Of a DNA stretch of 36,018 nucleotides, positions 22,173 through 29,935 are shown piece after piece. The stretch is from Sphaerobacter sp. (GTDB lineage: Bacteria; Chloroflexota; Chloroflexia; Thermomicrobiales; Thermomicrobiaceae). Position 1 is the first letter of the stretch. Every line of letters begins with the position of its first letter. The stretch is from contig NZ_JADGHZ010000021.1 in assembly GCF_019683595.1 (NCBI RefSeq), positions 1-36,018 on the forward strand. The letters are read 5' to 3'. A program made the position numbers and the translations under genes. The notes beneath the pieces are model-generated. The model was not told the origin of the DNA, searched no databases, and was given only the letters and a program-made list of their open reading frames with translations.

Positions 22173-24629
22173 CTACTGAGGCGGGGCGGGGAGGCGCACC
22201 TGGAGGAGCGCCTGGTCCGTCAGGACGTAGGCGACGCCCAGCACGTCGTCGACAGCGATGTCGCGGATGTTGGCCAGCTCCGGCACGCCCGACCCGGCCA
22301 TGAACTGCTGCACGACCGTGCCGTCCCGCGTCAGCCGCAGCAGGCGATTCTCGCCGTCCGCCACGTACATGTACGGCCGCTCTGCCTGTGCGGACAGCGC
22401 CACGGCGTCCTGGATCGGCGGGGTAACCGACGGCGTGTAGGTGTGGTCCAGCGCGCTCATGTAGAAGTCGAGGATGCGCCCGTCGGACAGCAGCACGTAG
22501 ATGCGGCCGTCGATCTCCATATCGACCGCGGACATGAGGTCGTTCGACGCCAGCCCGCCGGTCCAGTCCTCGGGCTGCTGCTCGTAGGCACCGCTGGCGA
22601 ACTTGAGGATCTGCCCCGACCCAGGCGAGAGCAGATAGAGATTGCCGGCGTAGCCGTTCGACTGGACGATGCCGCTGAAGGGCGTGCCAAACGTTCCGAG
22701 CGGCCGGCGCTGCCAGGTCGCGGTCGTTGGGTCAAACAGGAACGCGGCCGTGCCGGAGAAGGCTACCGGACTGCCGTCGCCCCACGCGGCGCCGAGGAGC
22801 GTTCCGACCGGTTCGCCGCCCACGACGTCCTCAGGCGCCAGCAGGCGGATCAACGTCGTCCCGTCGTTGTCGAGCCGGTAGAGCGCGTCGGTGAACACAT
22901 AGAGTTGCCCGTTGCCGAAGAAGATGCGCGGCGACACGCCCTCCGGCGCAGCCGGGACGCCGCCCAGCACCTGGATGTTGGTCAGGCGCTGGATGCCCAG
23001 GGCCTGATCACGCGCGGTGGCGATCGCCGCCAGCTCCTGCTCCGCTTGGGCCTGATCCAGCCCCGCCGCCAGGGCGAGCTGGATGCGCGCCTCAGCCGCC
23101 TCCAGGTGCGCCTGGGCCGCAACCGGCACGGTCATTTGCGCCGCCTGCTGGCGGAACTCCACCGCTTCCTGGAAAAGTTGCTCGATCCGAGCTTCACGCG
23201 CCCGGGCGCGACTCGATTGAATGGAGAAGACCAGCGCACCGGCCAGGCACAGGACCAGAATCAGCGTTACCGCGGCGGTCAGGCGGCCGGCGGGCACGCG
23301 CGGCAGCCGGCTGCGGACCCCCGCGAGGTCGGGCATGCGGGGCCGATCGGCGTAGCGGTCGAGACGGGGCAGGCCGAGCGTCCCGTCATCCCGCGGCGGC
23401 ACCACCGGCCGGTCACGGCTGACGGTCAGTTGCCAGACACCTACGACGGCGGCAGAGAGCGCCAAGACCGCACCAGCGAGTAGCTCGCTCAGCGTACGTC
23501 TCCCTTCCCCGTCGTCCCCGTCGGACTCAGCTTCGGCGAGCGGATCGTCCCCGTACCACTCGGGCGCGTCGGCATCCGTGTCCACCCCATACCGCGCACC
23601 CGGAACCCAGTAGGCGCCGTCGTCTCCCGAAAAGCCTACCACGGGCGCGTCGTCCTGGTCTTCCTCCAGCGGCCCGTTCCACCCCGCCGGATCCGCCCCA
23701 GCGGCGAACTCGTCGGGTGCAGCGTAGCCGGGTTCGATGTCCGGCGCGTCTCCTGGGGTGACCCCAGTGTGCATCCCTTCCGCGCTCAGGTCAAGCGTCT
23801 CACGACGATGTTTCGCGCTGGATTGAAAACGTCGCGCCGTTTCCTCGGGCAGCAGTTGAGTGAACATCTCGGCTGCGCGACGCAAGAAGCTGATCTGCCC
23901 GTGCGCCCCCCCTCCGGCGCCCGCCGCGGTGACCGCGATCGCCGCGCCGTATGCCTCGCTCACGCCGAAGGTTTCGATCAACCCCACGAGGTGCTCCGCC
24001 ACGGCCGCGGCATCGCCCTCGACGAAGACATCCTGAGGCGCCAGGTCGATCGCCCGCGCTAGGGTGGTCGACACGAGGGTGATCATGTCGCCACGCTCGA
24101 TGCGCGTGTGGTAGAGCTCCGGCTCGATCTCCGGGAACTGGCCGAGAGGCTGGGCGGTCTCCTCCAGCCCATGCCGCCCCCGCCACGTCTCGAGGGAAGG
24201 GAAGGCGTAGAGCACGCCTTCCTGGCCGATCAGAACCTGACTCGGCGGCACCTGGGCCAGGTAGAGGTCGTCATCCCGCGCCACCAGCAGCGTCAGCCCG
24301 AAGCGGAGCCGGTGCGTCAGCGGCCGGTCGACGTTCGCGGCACACAGCCACCCATTGGCGGCCTCGACCGCCGCCAGGAGCGCCGCCGTCGGCGACTGCC
24401 CGCCCCGCCGCGCGATCTCCTCGTGGATCAGATCCAGCACCTCGCGAGCGGCCGACTCCACCCCGGGAACGTCGTCGACCGGCTCCAGGATCGCGAACAC
24501 ATGCCGGGAGCCGCGGCAGCCGAGGTCGTCCGCGGGGTCCAGCGAGAGGAACGGCGAGTCGTCCAGGAGGTGTCCCGCGTCGATCGCCACCACGGCCATG
24601 GGTGCTTCCCGTGTCTGCAGACGAGGCAT
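22173..24629 (-). CDS. Membrane protein: degenerate PP2C-like domain plus propeller
   Basis: The 818-residue product has four parts. Residues about 12-240 resemble a PPM/PP2C phosphatase fold (GLTLLVARDDDLYLAQVPPSQVLI in place of the usual GDSR strand pair, and ERGDMITLVSTTLARAID for the D-x-L-L-L-x-S-D-G motif). The metal-binding Asp residues of DG-x-GG and GDS are missing, so it is probably a pseudophosphatase. Residues 270-380 are an acidic, probably disordered linker. Two hydrophobic segments follow (about 382-402 and 449-471). A helical, glutamine-rich stretch (472-545) then leads to a beta-propeller (about 550-818). The ATG at 24629 has GGAAGG six bases upstream. A signalling or sensing role across the membrane is inferred. 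Confidence 0.7.
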   Translation of the reverse strand: MPRLQTREAPMAVVAIDAGHLLDDSPFLSLDPADDLGCRGSRHVFAILEPVDDVPGVESAAREVLDLIHEEIARRGGQSPTAALLAAVEAANGWLCAANVDRPLTHRLRFGLTLLVARDDDLYLAQVPPSQVLIGQEGVLYAFPSLETWRGRHGLEETAQPLGQFPEIEPELYHTRIERGDMITLVSTTLARAIDLAPQDVFVEGDAAAVAEHLVGLIETFGVSEAYGAAIAVTAAGAGGGAHGQISFLRRAAEMFTQLLPEETARRFQSSAKHRRETLDLSAEGMHTGVTPGDAPDIEPGYAAPDEFAAGADPAGWNGPLEEDQDDAPVVGFSGDDGAYWVPGARYGVDTDADAPEWYGDDPLAEAESDGDDGEGRRTLSELLAGAVLALSAAVVGVWQLTVSRDRPVVPPRDDGTLGLPRLDRYADRPRMPDLAGVRSRLPRVPAGRLTAAVTLILVLCLAGALVFSIQSSRARAREARIEQLFQEAVEFRQQAAQMTVPVAAQAHLEAAEARIQLALAAGLDQAQAEQELAAIATARDQALGIQRLTNIQVLGGVPAAPEGVSPRIFFGNGQLYVFTDALYRLDNDGTTLIRLLAPEDVVGGEPVGTLLGAAWGDGSPVAFSGTAAFLFDPTTATWQRRPLGTFGTPFSGIVQSNGYAGNLYLLSPGSGQILKFASGAYEQQPEDWTGGLASNDLMSAVDMEIDGRIYVLLSDGRILDFYMSALDHTYTPSVTPPIQDAVALSAQAERPYMYVADGENRLLRLTRDGTVVQQFMAGSGVPELANIRDIAVDDVLGVAYVLTDQALLQVRLPAPPQ

Positions 24630-24788
24630 GTTCGGCCTTCCCAACACCTGGTCTGTTTTTCGCCGCAGCGTCACTACGGCCGCGCACGGCACGCACGATC
24701 CCCCAGCGGCGGCCCCTCTCGGTTCCGCCGAGCCGTCAGTTACTGGTACCGTGCGGGGATCAGCCTCTGTGACTGGCTGACAAGGGCC

Positions 24789-24817
24789 AGTCTAGCACAC
24801 GGGTGTACGTACGTCTA
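24789..24817 (-). promoter_or_regulatory. Promoter of the PP2C-like/propeller gene
   Basis: On the minus strand TAGACG (24812-24817) and TAGACT (24789-24794) are 17 bases apart, and TG at 24796-24797 makes the -10 extended. The predicted transcript starts near 24782, about 150 bases before the ATG at 24629. The -35 overlaps the left arm of a GTAC-rich inverted repeat. Confidence 0.5.
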
Positions 24818-24840
24818 GAGTACGTAGGTACAATTTGTAC
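24806..24840. repeat. Pair of GTAC-rich palindromes (operator-like)
   Basis: TACGTAC (24806-24812) and GTACGTA (24820-24826) are 7-base inverted arms around GTCTAGA. Directly after comes GTACAA-T-TTGTAC (24828-24840), a 13-base palindrome. The segment is AT-rich compared with everything around it and overlaps the -35 of the predicted promoter. It begins 24 bases after the stop of the TPR gene (24864). It could be an operator or the stem of a weak terminator. Confidence 0.55.
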
Positions 24841-24863
24841 GGACGGTTAGCTAGCCAGAGGCG

Positions 24864-27020
24864 TTATTCGCGGAACAGGTCCGGCAGCGGTTCCGAGTCG
24901 TCGCTGACCGCGATCTCCCCGAGCAGCAAGTCGTCCGCAACGTCGGCCTGCCCGCCGTTGCTCGGCGCGTTGAGCCAGCGCAGCAGCTCGCGCGCCGCGT
25001 CCGAGGTGGCGAAGTCGCCCGCCATCATCGCCTGCTCGATGGCCTTGTCCAGGTGGCGCCGCGCCTGGTCGTCCTCCTGCCGGTCGTAGAGCAGCGCGCC
25101 GAGGTTGTAGTGGAGGATCGCCGCACTGCCGCGGTCCCCCAGTTCCTCGGTGACCTTCAGCGCCTCGATGTAGGTCTCGATCGCAGCGTCGGCCTTGCCC
25201 GCGGCGTCCTGCACCGTGGCGAGCCCGCGGAGCGCCCGCGCCAGGAAGCGCTGAGAACCTGCCTCCTCGGCCGCGATCGCGGCGCCACGGTAATGCTCCT
25301 CGGCCTCCGCGAGGTGGTTGCTCGACTGGTACAGCCGGGCCAGTTGCCCGTGGAGACGCGCACGCATCTCGGCGCTGCCGTCGACCGTGGCGACTTCGAG
25401 CGCCTGGCGCAGGTGCTTGATCGCCGCCGCGGTTTGCCCCGCCTGCATGCTCAGTTGCGCGAGAATCTGGAGGTAGTGGAGTTGCTCGCCGGGGTCGCCG
25501 TAGGCCCGCGCGATGGCCAGCGCCCGCTGCAGGTTCTCCTCGGCATCCCGCAGCATGCCACGGCTCAGGTTGATCGACCCGACCAGCGCGTAGCCCTCGG
25601 CTTCCAGGCGGCTGCTGCCCGCCTCGCGGGCCAGATCGAGCGCCCGAGCCGCAACCGCGAGCGCATCCGCCGTCTCGCCGAACTGCAAGAGCACTTCGCC
25701 GATGCCGAGGAGCCAGCGGCACTCCGCCTGTCGGTCACCACTGCGGCGCGCGTCCTCGAGCGCCTGCATCAGGCACTCCAGCGCCTCGTTGCGCCGCTCC
25801 AGCGCCCCGTAGGCCAGGCCGAGCAGGCCCAGCACCCGCTGCCGCAGCAGCGGATCGTCCAGGGTCTCGCTCACCTGCGCCGCCGACTCGAGCAGGCCAC
25901 GGGCACCCTCGGCGTCGCGGAGCTTGATGAGCGCCTCGGCGGCTTCGAGGAGCGCCCGAACCGCGGCCGAGCGGTTGCCCAGCCGCTGCTCCAGCTCGGC
26001 CAGCTCGCGGAAGTGCGACGCGGCTTCCGCCAGGTAGCCGCCGTGCTGCTCGACCCGCGACAGCCCCGTCAGGCAGCGGCTCTCCATCGTCAGGTCACCG
26101 ATCTCCCGCGCGCGCTCCAGCGCGCCCAGGAGCTGCGAGCGGGCGCCGTCGAACTGCCCGGCCTCCGCCATCAACGCCGCGGCCTGCACCGCGATCTCAA
26201 CCTGGAGGCGGGTGTCGATCGTCCGCTCCGCCGCGTCCTGCGCCTGCTGCAGCAGCAGCATGGCCTGGTCGCGGTCTCCCTGCTCACGCAGGATCACCAC
26301 CTGGCGCAGCAGGGCATCGACGACGCCTGCGAAGTGACCGACGCGGCGGGCGCTGCGACCGGCACGGTGGTAGAACTCGCGCGCCGCGGCCTCATCCCCC
26401 TCGCCGCGCGCCAGGTCACCCAACAGCAGGGCCGTCTCGACATCTTCCAGGGTGTCGACATCTTCGCGCCCGGCATCCAACTGGCGGGCCAGGAGTTCTC
26501 GGGCGCGCTCGGTTTCCCCCCGCTCGAAGGCGAGGCGCGCCAGGCGGGACAGGGCACGACGCTGGCCGGGGATATTGGCGATGCGCTCGGCGGCGTGGAG
26601 TGCCTCGCGCAGGTGTAGTTCCTGCTCGCGCGTCTCGCCCATCTCCGCGAGCAGCTCGGCCGCGCGCAGGTTGCAGTCGACGAGCACCCGGTCGAAGCCC
26701 TTGTAGCGGGCCGCCAGGATGGCGAGCCGTGCCAGGATCAGCGCCCGCTCCGGGTCATCGACCGCAGCGCGCGCCGCCTCCCGGTCCAGCTCCCAGAGGT
26801 CGCCGTCGGCCAATCGGTTCAGGATGGAATGTTTTTCGACCTCCTGATAGGCCCGCTCGACCGGAATGCGCCCTTCCCACACATCGGTCGCGAGCCGGTA
26901 GACCGGGTTCCGCTCAATCCCTTGCCGGCGGCGCAGCCACCGGCCGACTTGCTCGAACCCAAGGCCCCGCCTCGAGTTCGTCCCCCGCTCGGCGTCGACC
27001 CAGTCCCCGTCCATCGCCAT
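24864..27020 (-). CDS. TPR-repeat protein
   Basis: The 718-residue product is almost wholly alpha-helical and built from tetratricopeptide-type repeats of about 34-40 residues from residue 110 to 670. Clear units include ALEDARRSGDRQAECRWLLG, EENLQRALAIARAYGDPGEQ and YIEALKVTEELGDRGSAAI, with the W/L-G-Y-A-F pattern typical of the family. The N-terminal 100 residues carry no recognised domain and the C-terminus is acidic (DDLLLGEIAVSDDSEPLPDL). No signal peptide or membrane segment is present, so it should be a cytoplasmic scaffold. It starts directly after the TAG of the threonine dehydratase gene (27021) with GGGGAG a few bases upstream of two in-frame ATGs (27020 and 27014). The partner is unknown; the neighbouring propeller proteins are candidates. 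Confidence 0.85.
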   Translation of the reverse strand: MAMDGDWVDAERGTNSRRGLGFEQVGRWLRRRQGIERNPVYRLATDVWEGRIPVERAYQEVEKHSILNRLADGDLWELDREAARAAVDDPERALILARLAILAARYKGFDRVLVDCNLRAAELLAEMGETREQELHLREALHAAERIANIPGQRRALSRLARLAFERGETERARELLARQLDAGREDVDTLEDVETALLLGDLARGEGDEAAAREFYHRAGRSARRVGHFAGVVDALLRQVVILREQGDRDQAMLLLQQAQDAAERTIDTRLQVEIAVQAAALMAEAGQFDGARSQLLGALERAREIGDLTMESRCLTGLSRVEQHGGYLAEAASHFRELAELEQRLGNRSAAVRALLEAAEALIKLRDAEGARGLLESAAQVSETLDDPLLRQRVLGLLGLAYGALERRNEALECLMQALEDARRSGDRQAECRWLLGIGEVLLQFGETADALAVAARALDLAREAGSSRLEAEGYALVGSINLSRGMLRDAEENLQRALAIARAYGDPGEQLHYLQILAQLSMQAGQTAAAIKHLRQALEVATVDGSAEMRARLHGQLARLYQSSNHLAEAEEHYRGAAIAAEEAGSQRFLARALRGLATVQDAAGKADAAIETYIEALKVTEELGDRGSAAILHYNLGALLYDRQEDDQARRHLDKAIEQAMMAGDFATSDAARELLRWLNAPSNGGQADVADDLLLGEIAVSDDSEPLPDLFRE

Positions 27021-28013
27021 CTAGCTCCCCGCCATCGCTAGCGCCCAACGCAACGTGTCAAGCGTAATGTTCCCGCCGCTCACGATCAAGCCGACCTTCC
27101 GCCCGGCCAGCTCCTCGCGCATCTGCTCCGCGGCAGCGAACGCCGCCGCGCCGGCCCCCTCGGCAAGCAGATGCGCCGTCTTGATGAGGTGGACGATCGC
27201 CGTGCGCAAGGCCTCTTCCGAGACCAGCCGCATATCGTCCACAAGATCCCACATGATTCGGAGCGGCAACTCGAACGCGACGCGCGTTGCCAACCCTTCG
27301 GCGAACGTCATGCCGCCGTCTAATTCCAGCAAACGCCGTTCCCGCCATGCGCGGTAGACGACCGGCATCTCCTCCGACTGCACACCGATGACCTGAATTG
27401 CCGGGTTGACCGCCTTCATCACGATCGCGGTGCCGCAGACGCCGCCGCCCGCGCCGACCGGCACGATCACGGTGTCGAGGTCCGGCACCGCCTCGATCAT
27501 CTCCAGCGCGTAGGTGCCAAACCCGGCGATCAGGTCGGGCTCGTTGGCCGAGTGGATGTAGCGCAGACCATCGCGCTCCGCTCGCTCTTCGGCCGCCAGG
27601 CGCGCCTCGTCGAAGTCTCGCCCGGTCAGTACGACCTCCGCTCCCAGCCTCCGCATCGCCGCCACCTTGTCGGGGTTGGCCCCGTCCGGCGCGTACACCA
27701 CGGCGCGGACGCCGAAGAGACGCGCGGCGTACGCGATCGACTGCCCGTGGTTCCCGGTGGAGGCCGTGACGACCCCACGCTCGCGCTCCTCCGGCGCGAG
27801 ACGGCTCATGAGGTAGAGCCCACCACGGATCTTGAAGGCATTGATAGGTTGGAGGTTTTCACACTTGAGATACGCGTCGAAGCCGAGGTGTTCGTTGACA
27901 TTCGGCGAGTGCAGAAGCGGGGTCGGAGCCAGGTAGCGCCGCACCACGTTGCGCGCATCAAGAACGTCCTGTAGCGTCGGCACACGATACGCCGAACCGA
28001 TCCCGGTCCCCAT
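27021..28013 (-). CDS. Threonine/serine dehydratase
   Basis: The 330-residue product is a fold-type II PLP enzyme of the serine/threonine dehydratase group, which converts threonine to 2-oxobutyrate and ammonia or serine to pyruvate. The PLP lysine is K61 in ENLQPINAFKIRGG, the substrate loop is STGNHGQ (about 85-91), and the phosphate-binding glycine loop is VPVGAGGGVCG. SGGNITLD near the end contacts the PLP pyridine. There is no C-terminal ACT domain, so allosteric control by isoleucine is unlikely and a catabolic role is more likely. The ATG at 28013 has GGAG about five bases upstream, and family similarity begins soon after; the frame open to 28316 covers the divergent promoter. Serine racemase is an alternative. 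The TPR gene follows with no gap. Confidence 0.92.
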   Translation of the reverse strand: MGTGIGSAYRVPTLQDVLDARNVVRRYLAPTPLLHSPNVNEHLGFDAYLKCENLQPINAFKIRGGLYLMSRLAPEERERGVVTASTGNHGQSIAYAARLFGVRAVVYAPDGANPDKVAAMRRLGAEVVLTGRDFDEARLAAEERAERDGLRYIHSANEPDLIAGFGTYALEMIEAVPDLDTVIVPVGAGGGVCGTAIVMKAVNPAIQVIGVQSEEMPVVYRAWRERRLLELDGGMTFAEGLATRVAFELPLRIMWDLVDDMRLVSEEALRTAIVHLIKTAHLLAEGAGAAAFAAAEQMREELAGRKVGLIVSGGNITLDTLRWALAMAGS

Positions 28014-28057
28014 CGTCTCTCCATTCCCCCCTCGGTGGGCCGCCACGGTCCCCCTCG

Positions 28058-28086
28058 TTGCTCCGGCTCCACCGGCATTATAGTAT
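28058..28086 (+). promoter_or_regulatory. Divergent pyrF / dehydratase promoter region
   Basis: On the plus strand TTGCTC (28058-28063) and TAGTAT (28081-28086) are 17 bases apart and would start pyrF transcription near 28093. On the minus strand a perfect TATAAT lies at 28077-28082 and would serve the dehydratase gene, although its -35 is weak. The two -10 elements overlap by two bases, so polymerase cannot open both at once. Confidence 0.5.
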
Positions 28087-28167
28087 CTCGCGGACGCGGT
28101 GCATGGCGACCCCAACGCGCCGGTGTGAACGGACACAGTGTAGGAAATGCCGAAGGTGAGGGGCGAA

Positions 28168-29001
28168 ATGAGCTTTCGCGAGCGTTTGCAGGCGGCCAGC
28201 GAGCGGAACGGATCGCTCCTCTGCGTCGGCCTGGACCCCGACCCGGCGCGACTGCCGAGCCACCTCGGCCCAGCCGATGACGCACGCACGGTCGTCGCGT
28301 TCAACCGCGCCATCATCGAGGCGACTGCCGACCTCGTCTGCGCCTACAAGCCGAACCTGGGGTTCTACCTTGCCTACGGCCCCGCCGGCGTCGAGGCGCT
28401 GATCGAAACGCGCCGGCTGATCCCGCCGGAGATCCCGGTGATCCTGGACGCCAAAGTCGGCGATCTCGGCAACACCTCGATCGCCTACGCCCGCGCTTAC
28501 TTCGAAGCCTGGGACTTCGACGCCGTGACGGTGCACCCCTACATGGGCGAGGACAGCCTCGAGCCGTTCCTCTCCCGCGCCGACCGCGCCGTCTTTGTGC
28601 TCGTCAAGACCTCGAATCCCGGCAGCGGCGACCTGCAAGACCTGCTGGTGACGGACGACGGCGCGACCGAGCCCCTCTACCTGCGGGTCGCGGCGCGCGC
28701 TCGCCGCTGGCAGGAGCGCTTTGGCACCTGCGGGCTCGTCGTCGGCGCCACCTACCCCCGGCAACTGGCCGAAGTCCGCGAGCGGTGCCCGGACCTCCCA
28801 ATCCTCGTGCCGGGTGTCGGCGCCCAGGGTGGCGACCTGACTGCAACCGTCCAGGCGGGGCTCGACGAGAGTGGCGCTGGCATCCTCATCAACGCCGCGC
28901 GCGGCGTGATCTACGCCGGCTCCGGTCCCGACTTCGCCGAGGCCTCCCGCCAGGTCGCCACGGACCTCCGCGACGCGATCAATCAGGCACGCCGGCGCTA
29001 G
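28168..29001 (+). CDS. pyrF: Orotidine 5'-phosphate decarboxylase
   Basis: The 277-residue product catalyses the last step of UMP synthesis, decarboxylating OMP. The catalytic tetrad is visible in D94-A-K96-V-G-D99-L-G-N-T (D-x-K-x-x-D-x-x-N-T). LCVGLDPDPARLP opens the barrel and VPGVGAQGGD with INAARGVIYAG forms the phosphate-binding end. The length and motif spacing fit the longer type 2 (archaeal/actinobacterial-like) enzymes of about 270-280 residues rather than the 230-residue E. coli form. The ATG at 28168 has GGTGAGGGG four bases upstream; an in-frame ATG at 28147 is possible but its SD is poorly spaced. No other pyrimidine gene is adjacent. Confidence 0.95.
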   Translation: MSFRERLQAASERNGSLLCVGLDPDPARLPSHLGPADDARTVVAFNRAIIEATADLVCAYKPNLGFYLAYGPAGVEALIETRRLIPPEIPVILDAKVGDLGNTSIAYARAYFEAWDFDAVTVHPYMGEDSLEPFLSRADRAVFVLVKTSNPGSGDLQDLLVTDDGATEPLYLRVAARARRWQERFGTCGLVVGATYPRQLAEVRERCPDLPILVPGVGAQGGDLTATVQAGLDESGAGILINAARGVIYAGSGPDFAEASRQVATDLRDAINQARRR

Positions 29002-29030
29002 GCGCACTCGCGGTGCATTGCCACGGTGCA

Positions 29031-29047
29031 CGCCGGCGCCACCGGCG
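29031..29047. terminator. Possible bidirectional terminator after pyrF
   Basis: CGCCGG (29031-29036) pairs with CCGGCG (29042-29047) around CGCCA. It lies 29 bases after the pyrF stop and 26 bases past the stop of the converging membrane-protein gene. The stem is short and no T-run follows on either strand. Confidence 0.35.
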
Positions 29048-29073
29048 CATGTGCGTGTGCAGGAAACGGCCGG

Positions 29074-29400
29074 CTACCCGGCGGTGGAGTGTCGGTTGGG
29101 GCGGACAACGATCAGCCAGTAGGGCAGCAGGGCGAAGATGTTCAGCATCGCCAGCAAGAGGAGCCAGACCATCCGCGCCTCGTCGGTGATCTGGGTCTTG
29201 GGGCGCTGCGTGACATCGAGTAAGGCCACAATCAGGGCGACCCAGGTGAGCACCACTGCCGGGAACGCGGGCAGGAGGATCAACCAAATCGAGATGTCGC
29301 GCGTCAGCGCCAGCGTGATGATGCCACCGATGTAGAGGAGCGCCACGATCGACGCGGTCGGCAGCAGCCAGGTCAGCCCTTTGATGCTCTGGGTATTCAC
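29074..29400 (-). CDS. Small three-helix membrane protein
   Basis: The 108-residue product has three hydrophobic helices (about 11-32, 38-62 and 78-99) joined by short loops; the longest, DVTQRPKTQITDEAR, is charged and faces one side. The arrangement loosely resembles phospholipase-D-nuclease N-terminal (PLDc_N)-like membrane proteins, but I do not recognise a clear family. The GTG at 29400 has GGAGGAG four bases upstream; the frame continues open to 29622 across the rpsU end, which is not credible coding. It lies downstream of rpsU on the same strand, separated by a hairpin. Confidence 0.75.
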   Translation of the reverse strand: MNTQSIKGLTWLLPTASIVALLYIGGIITLALTRDISIWLILLPAFPAVVLTWVALIVALLDVTQRPKTQITDEARMVWLLLLAMLNIFALLPYWLIVVRPNRHSTAG

Positions 29401-29445
29401 GGACTCCTCCGGCCCCCTGCGGGCCGAGTCGGGCGAATCAGCACG

Positions 29446-29477
29446 AGCGCCCGGTGCCGCGAACGGCAGCGGGCGCT
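29446..29477 (-). terminator. Terminator hairpin after rpsU
   Basis: AGCGCCCG (29446-29453) pairs with CGGGCGCT (29470-29477). Above a G-G mismatch the stem continues as TGCCG and CGGCA, closed by a CGAA tetraloop. It lies 66 bases past the rpsU stop on the minus strand and 46 bases ahead of the membrane-protein start. An AAA precedes it on the minus strand but no T-run follows, so termination may be partial. Confidence 0.5.
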
Positions 29478-29542
29478 TTACTGCATGCACACCAAACCAA
29501 CGGACGGCGTGATCCGGTTCTGCGCTCCGGTGCGGGCAGCAG

Positions 29543-29743
29543 CTACTGCTGCTGCGCCATCTTGGCGAGCTTGCGCCGGCGCTTGTGCTCCGCCTTGCGG
29601 GCCTTGGCGCGCCGCTGCTCACTCTTGCTCACGAACCGCCGCTTGCTCCGATAGTCGCGCAGCAGGCCCGACTTCTGAACTTCCTTGGTGAAGCGCCGAA
29701 GCAGTGAATCGAAACTCTCGGAATCCCTGAGTTCTACGCGCAC
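29543..29743 (-). CDS. rpsU: Small ribosomal subunit protein bS21
   Basis: The 66-residue basic product is bS21: RVELRDSESFDSLLRRFTKE is the family's N-terminal signature, followed by a long basic helix rich in RRK and AEHKRRRKLAK. The protein sits at the platform of the 30S subunit near the 3' end of 16S rRNA. The GTG at 29743 is chosen because similarity starts at VRVEL and an 11-base SD (29750-29760) ends six bases upstream. An in-frame GTG at 29755 lies within that SD and would add only four residues. The gene has its own extended -10 promoter and a leader of roughly 134 bases. It is downstream of citrate synthase on the same strand. Confidence 0.95.
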   Translation of the reverse strand: MRVELRDSESFDSLLRRFTKEVQKSGLLRDYRSKRRFVSKSEQRRAKARKAEHKRRRKLAKMAQQQ

Positions 29744-29749
29744 GAGCCG

Positions 29750-29760
29750 GATCACCTCCT
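29750..29760 (-). promoter_or_regulatory. Eleven-base Shine-Dalgarno of rpsU
   Basis: On the minus strand the sequence is AGGAGGTGATC, which can pair along 11 bases with the conserved 3' tail of bacterial 16S rRNA (GATCACCTCCT). It is the longest such match I noticed in the window and ends six bases before the GTG at 29743. Confidence 0.8.
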
Positions 29761-29883
29761 CTCCCTGGTAGATGGTGACACCCCGTCAGCGACCCACTCG
29801 AGGATCGGCGGCGCCGGCGAGCGGGTGCGTCGCGCCGCTCGCGCGCACGCTGAAACGGCCGGCCGTCCGGTGATGTCTTTATC

Positions 29884-29892
29884 AGTATAGCA
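29884..29892 (-). promoter_or_regulatory. Extended -10 promoter for rpsU
   Basis: On the minus strand the sequence is TGCTATACT, an extended -10 with TATACT at 29884-29889. Transcription would start near 29877, giving rpsU a leader of about 134 bases that contains the 12-base palindrome ACGGCCGGCCGT (29855-29866). No -35 match is seen. Confidence 0.55.
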
Positions 29893-29898
29893 CACCAC

Positions 29899-29913
29899 CG
29901 GCCGGACCGGCCG
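29899..29913 (-). terminator. Possible terminator after citrate synthase
   Basis: CGGCCGG and CCGGCCG are exact inverted arms around a single A, so a CGGCC/GGCCG stem with a GGACC loop can form 22 bases past the citrate synthase stop. There is no T-run, and it sits immediately upstream of the rpsU promoter. Confidence 0.4.
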
Positions 29914-29935
29914 CTCTGTTGCCGCAATTCGCGCC

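Noticed and set aside
22173-23483. Long plus-strand open frames over the pseudophosphatase gene, and similar long opposite-strand frames over mutS, DUF1015, ggt and others
   Set aside because: These are products of the high GC content: they are rich in Arg, His and Pro, have no family match, and lie opposite genes with clear domains.
28168-29001. pyrF as a fusion or part of a pyrimidine operon
   Set aside because: The protein is a normal-length type 2 OMP decarboxylase, and no other pyrimidine gene is adjacent.
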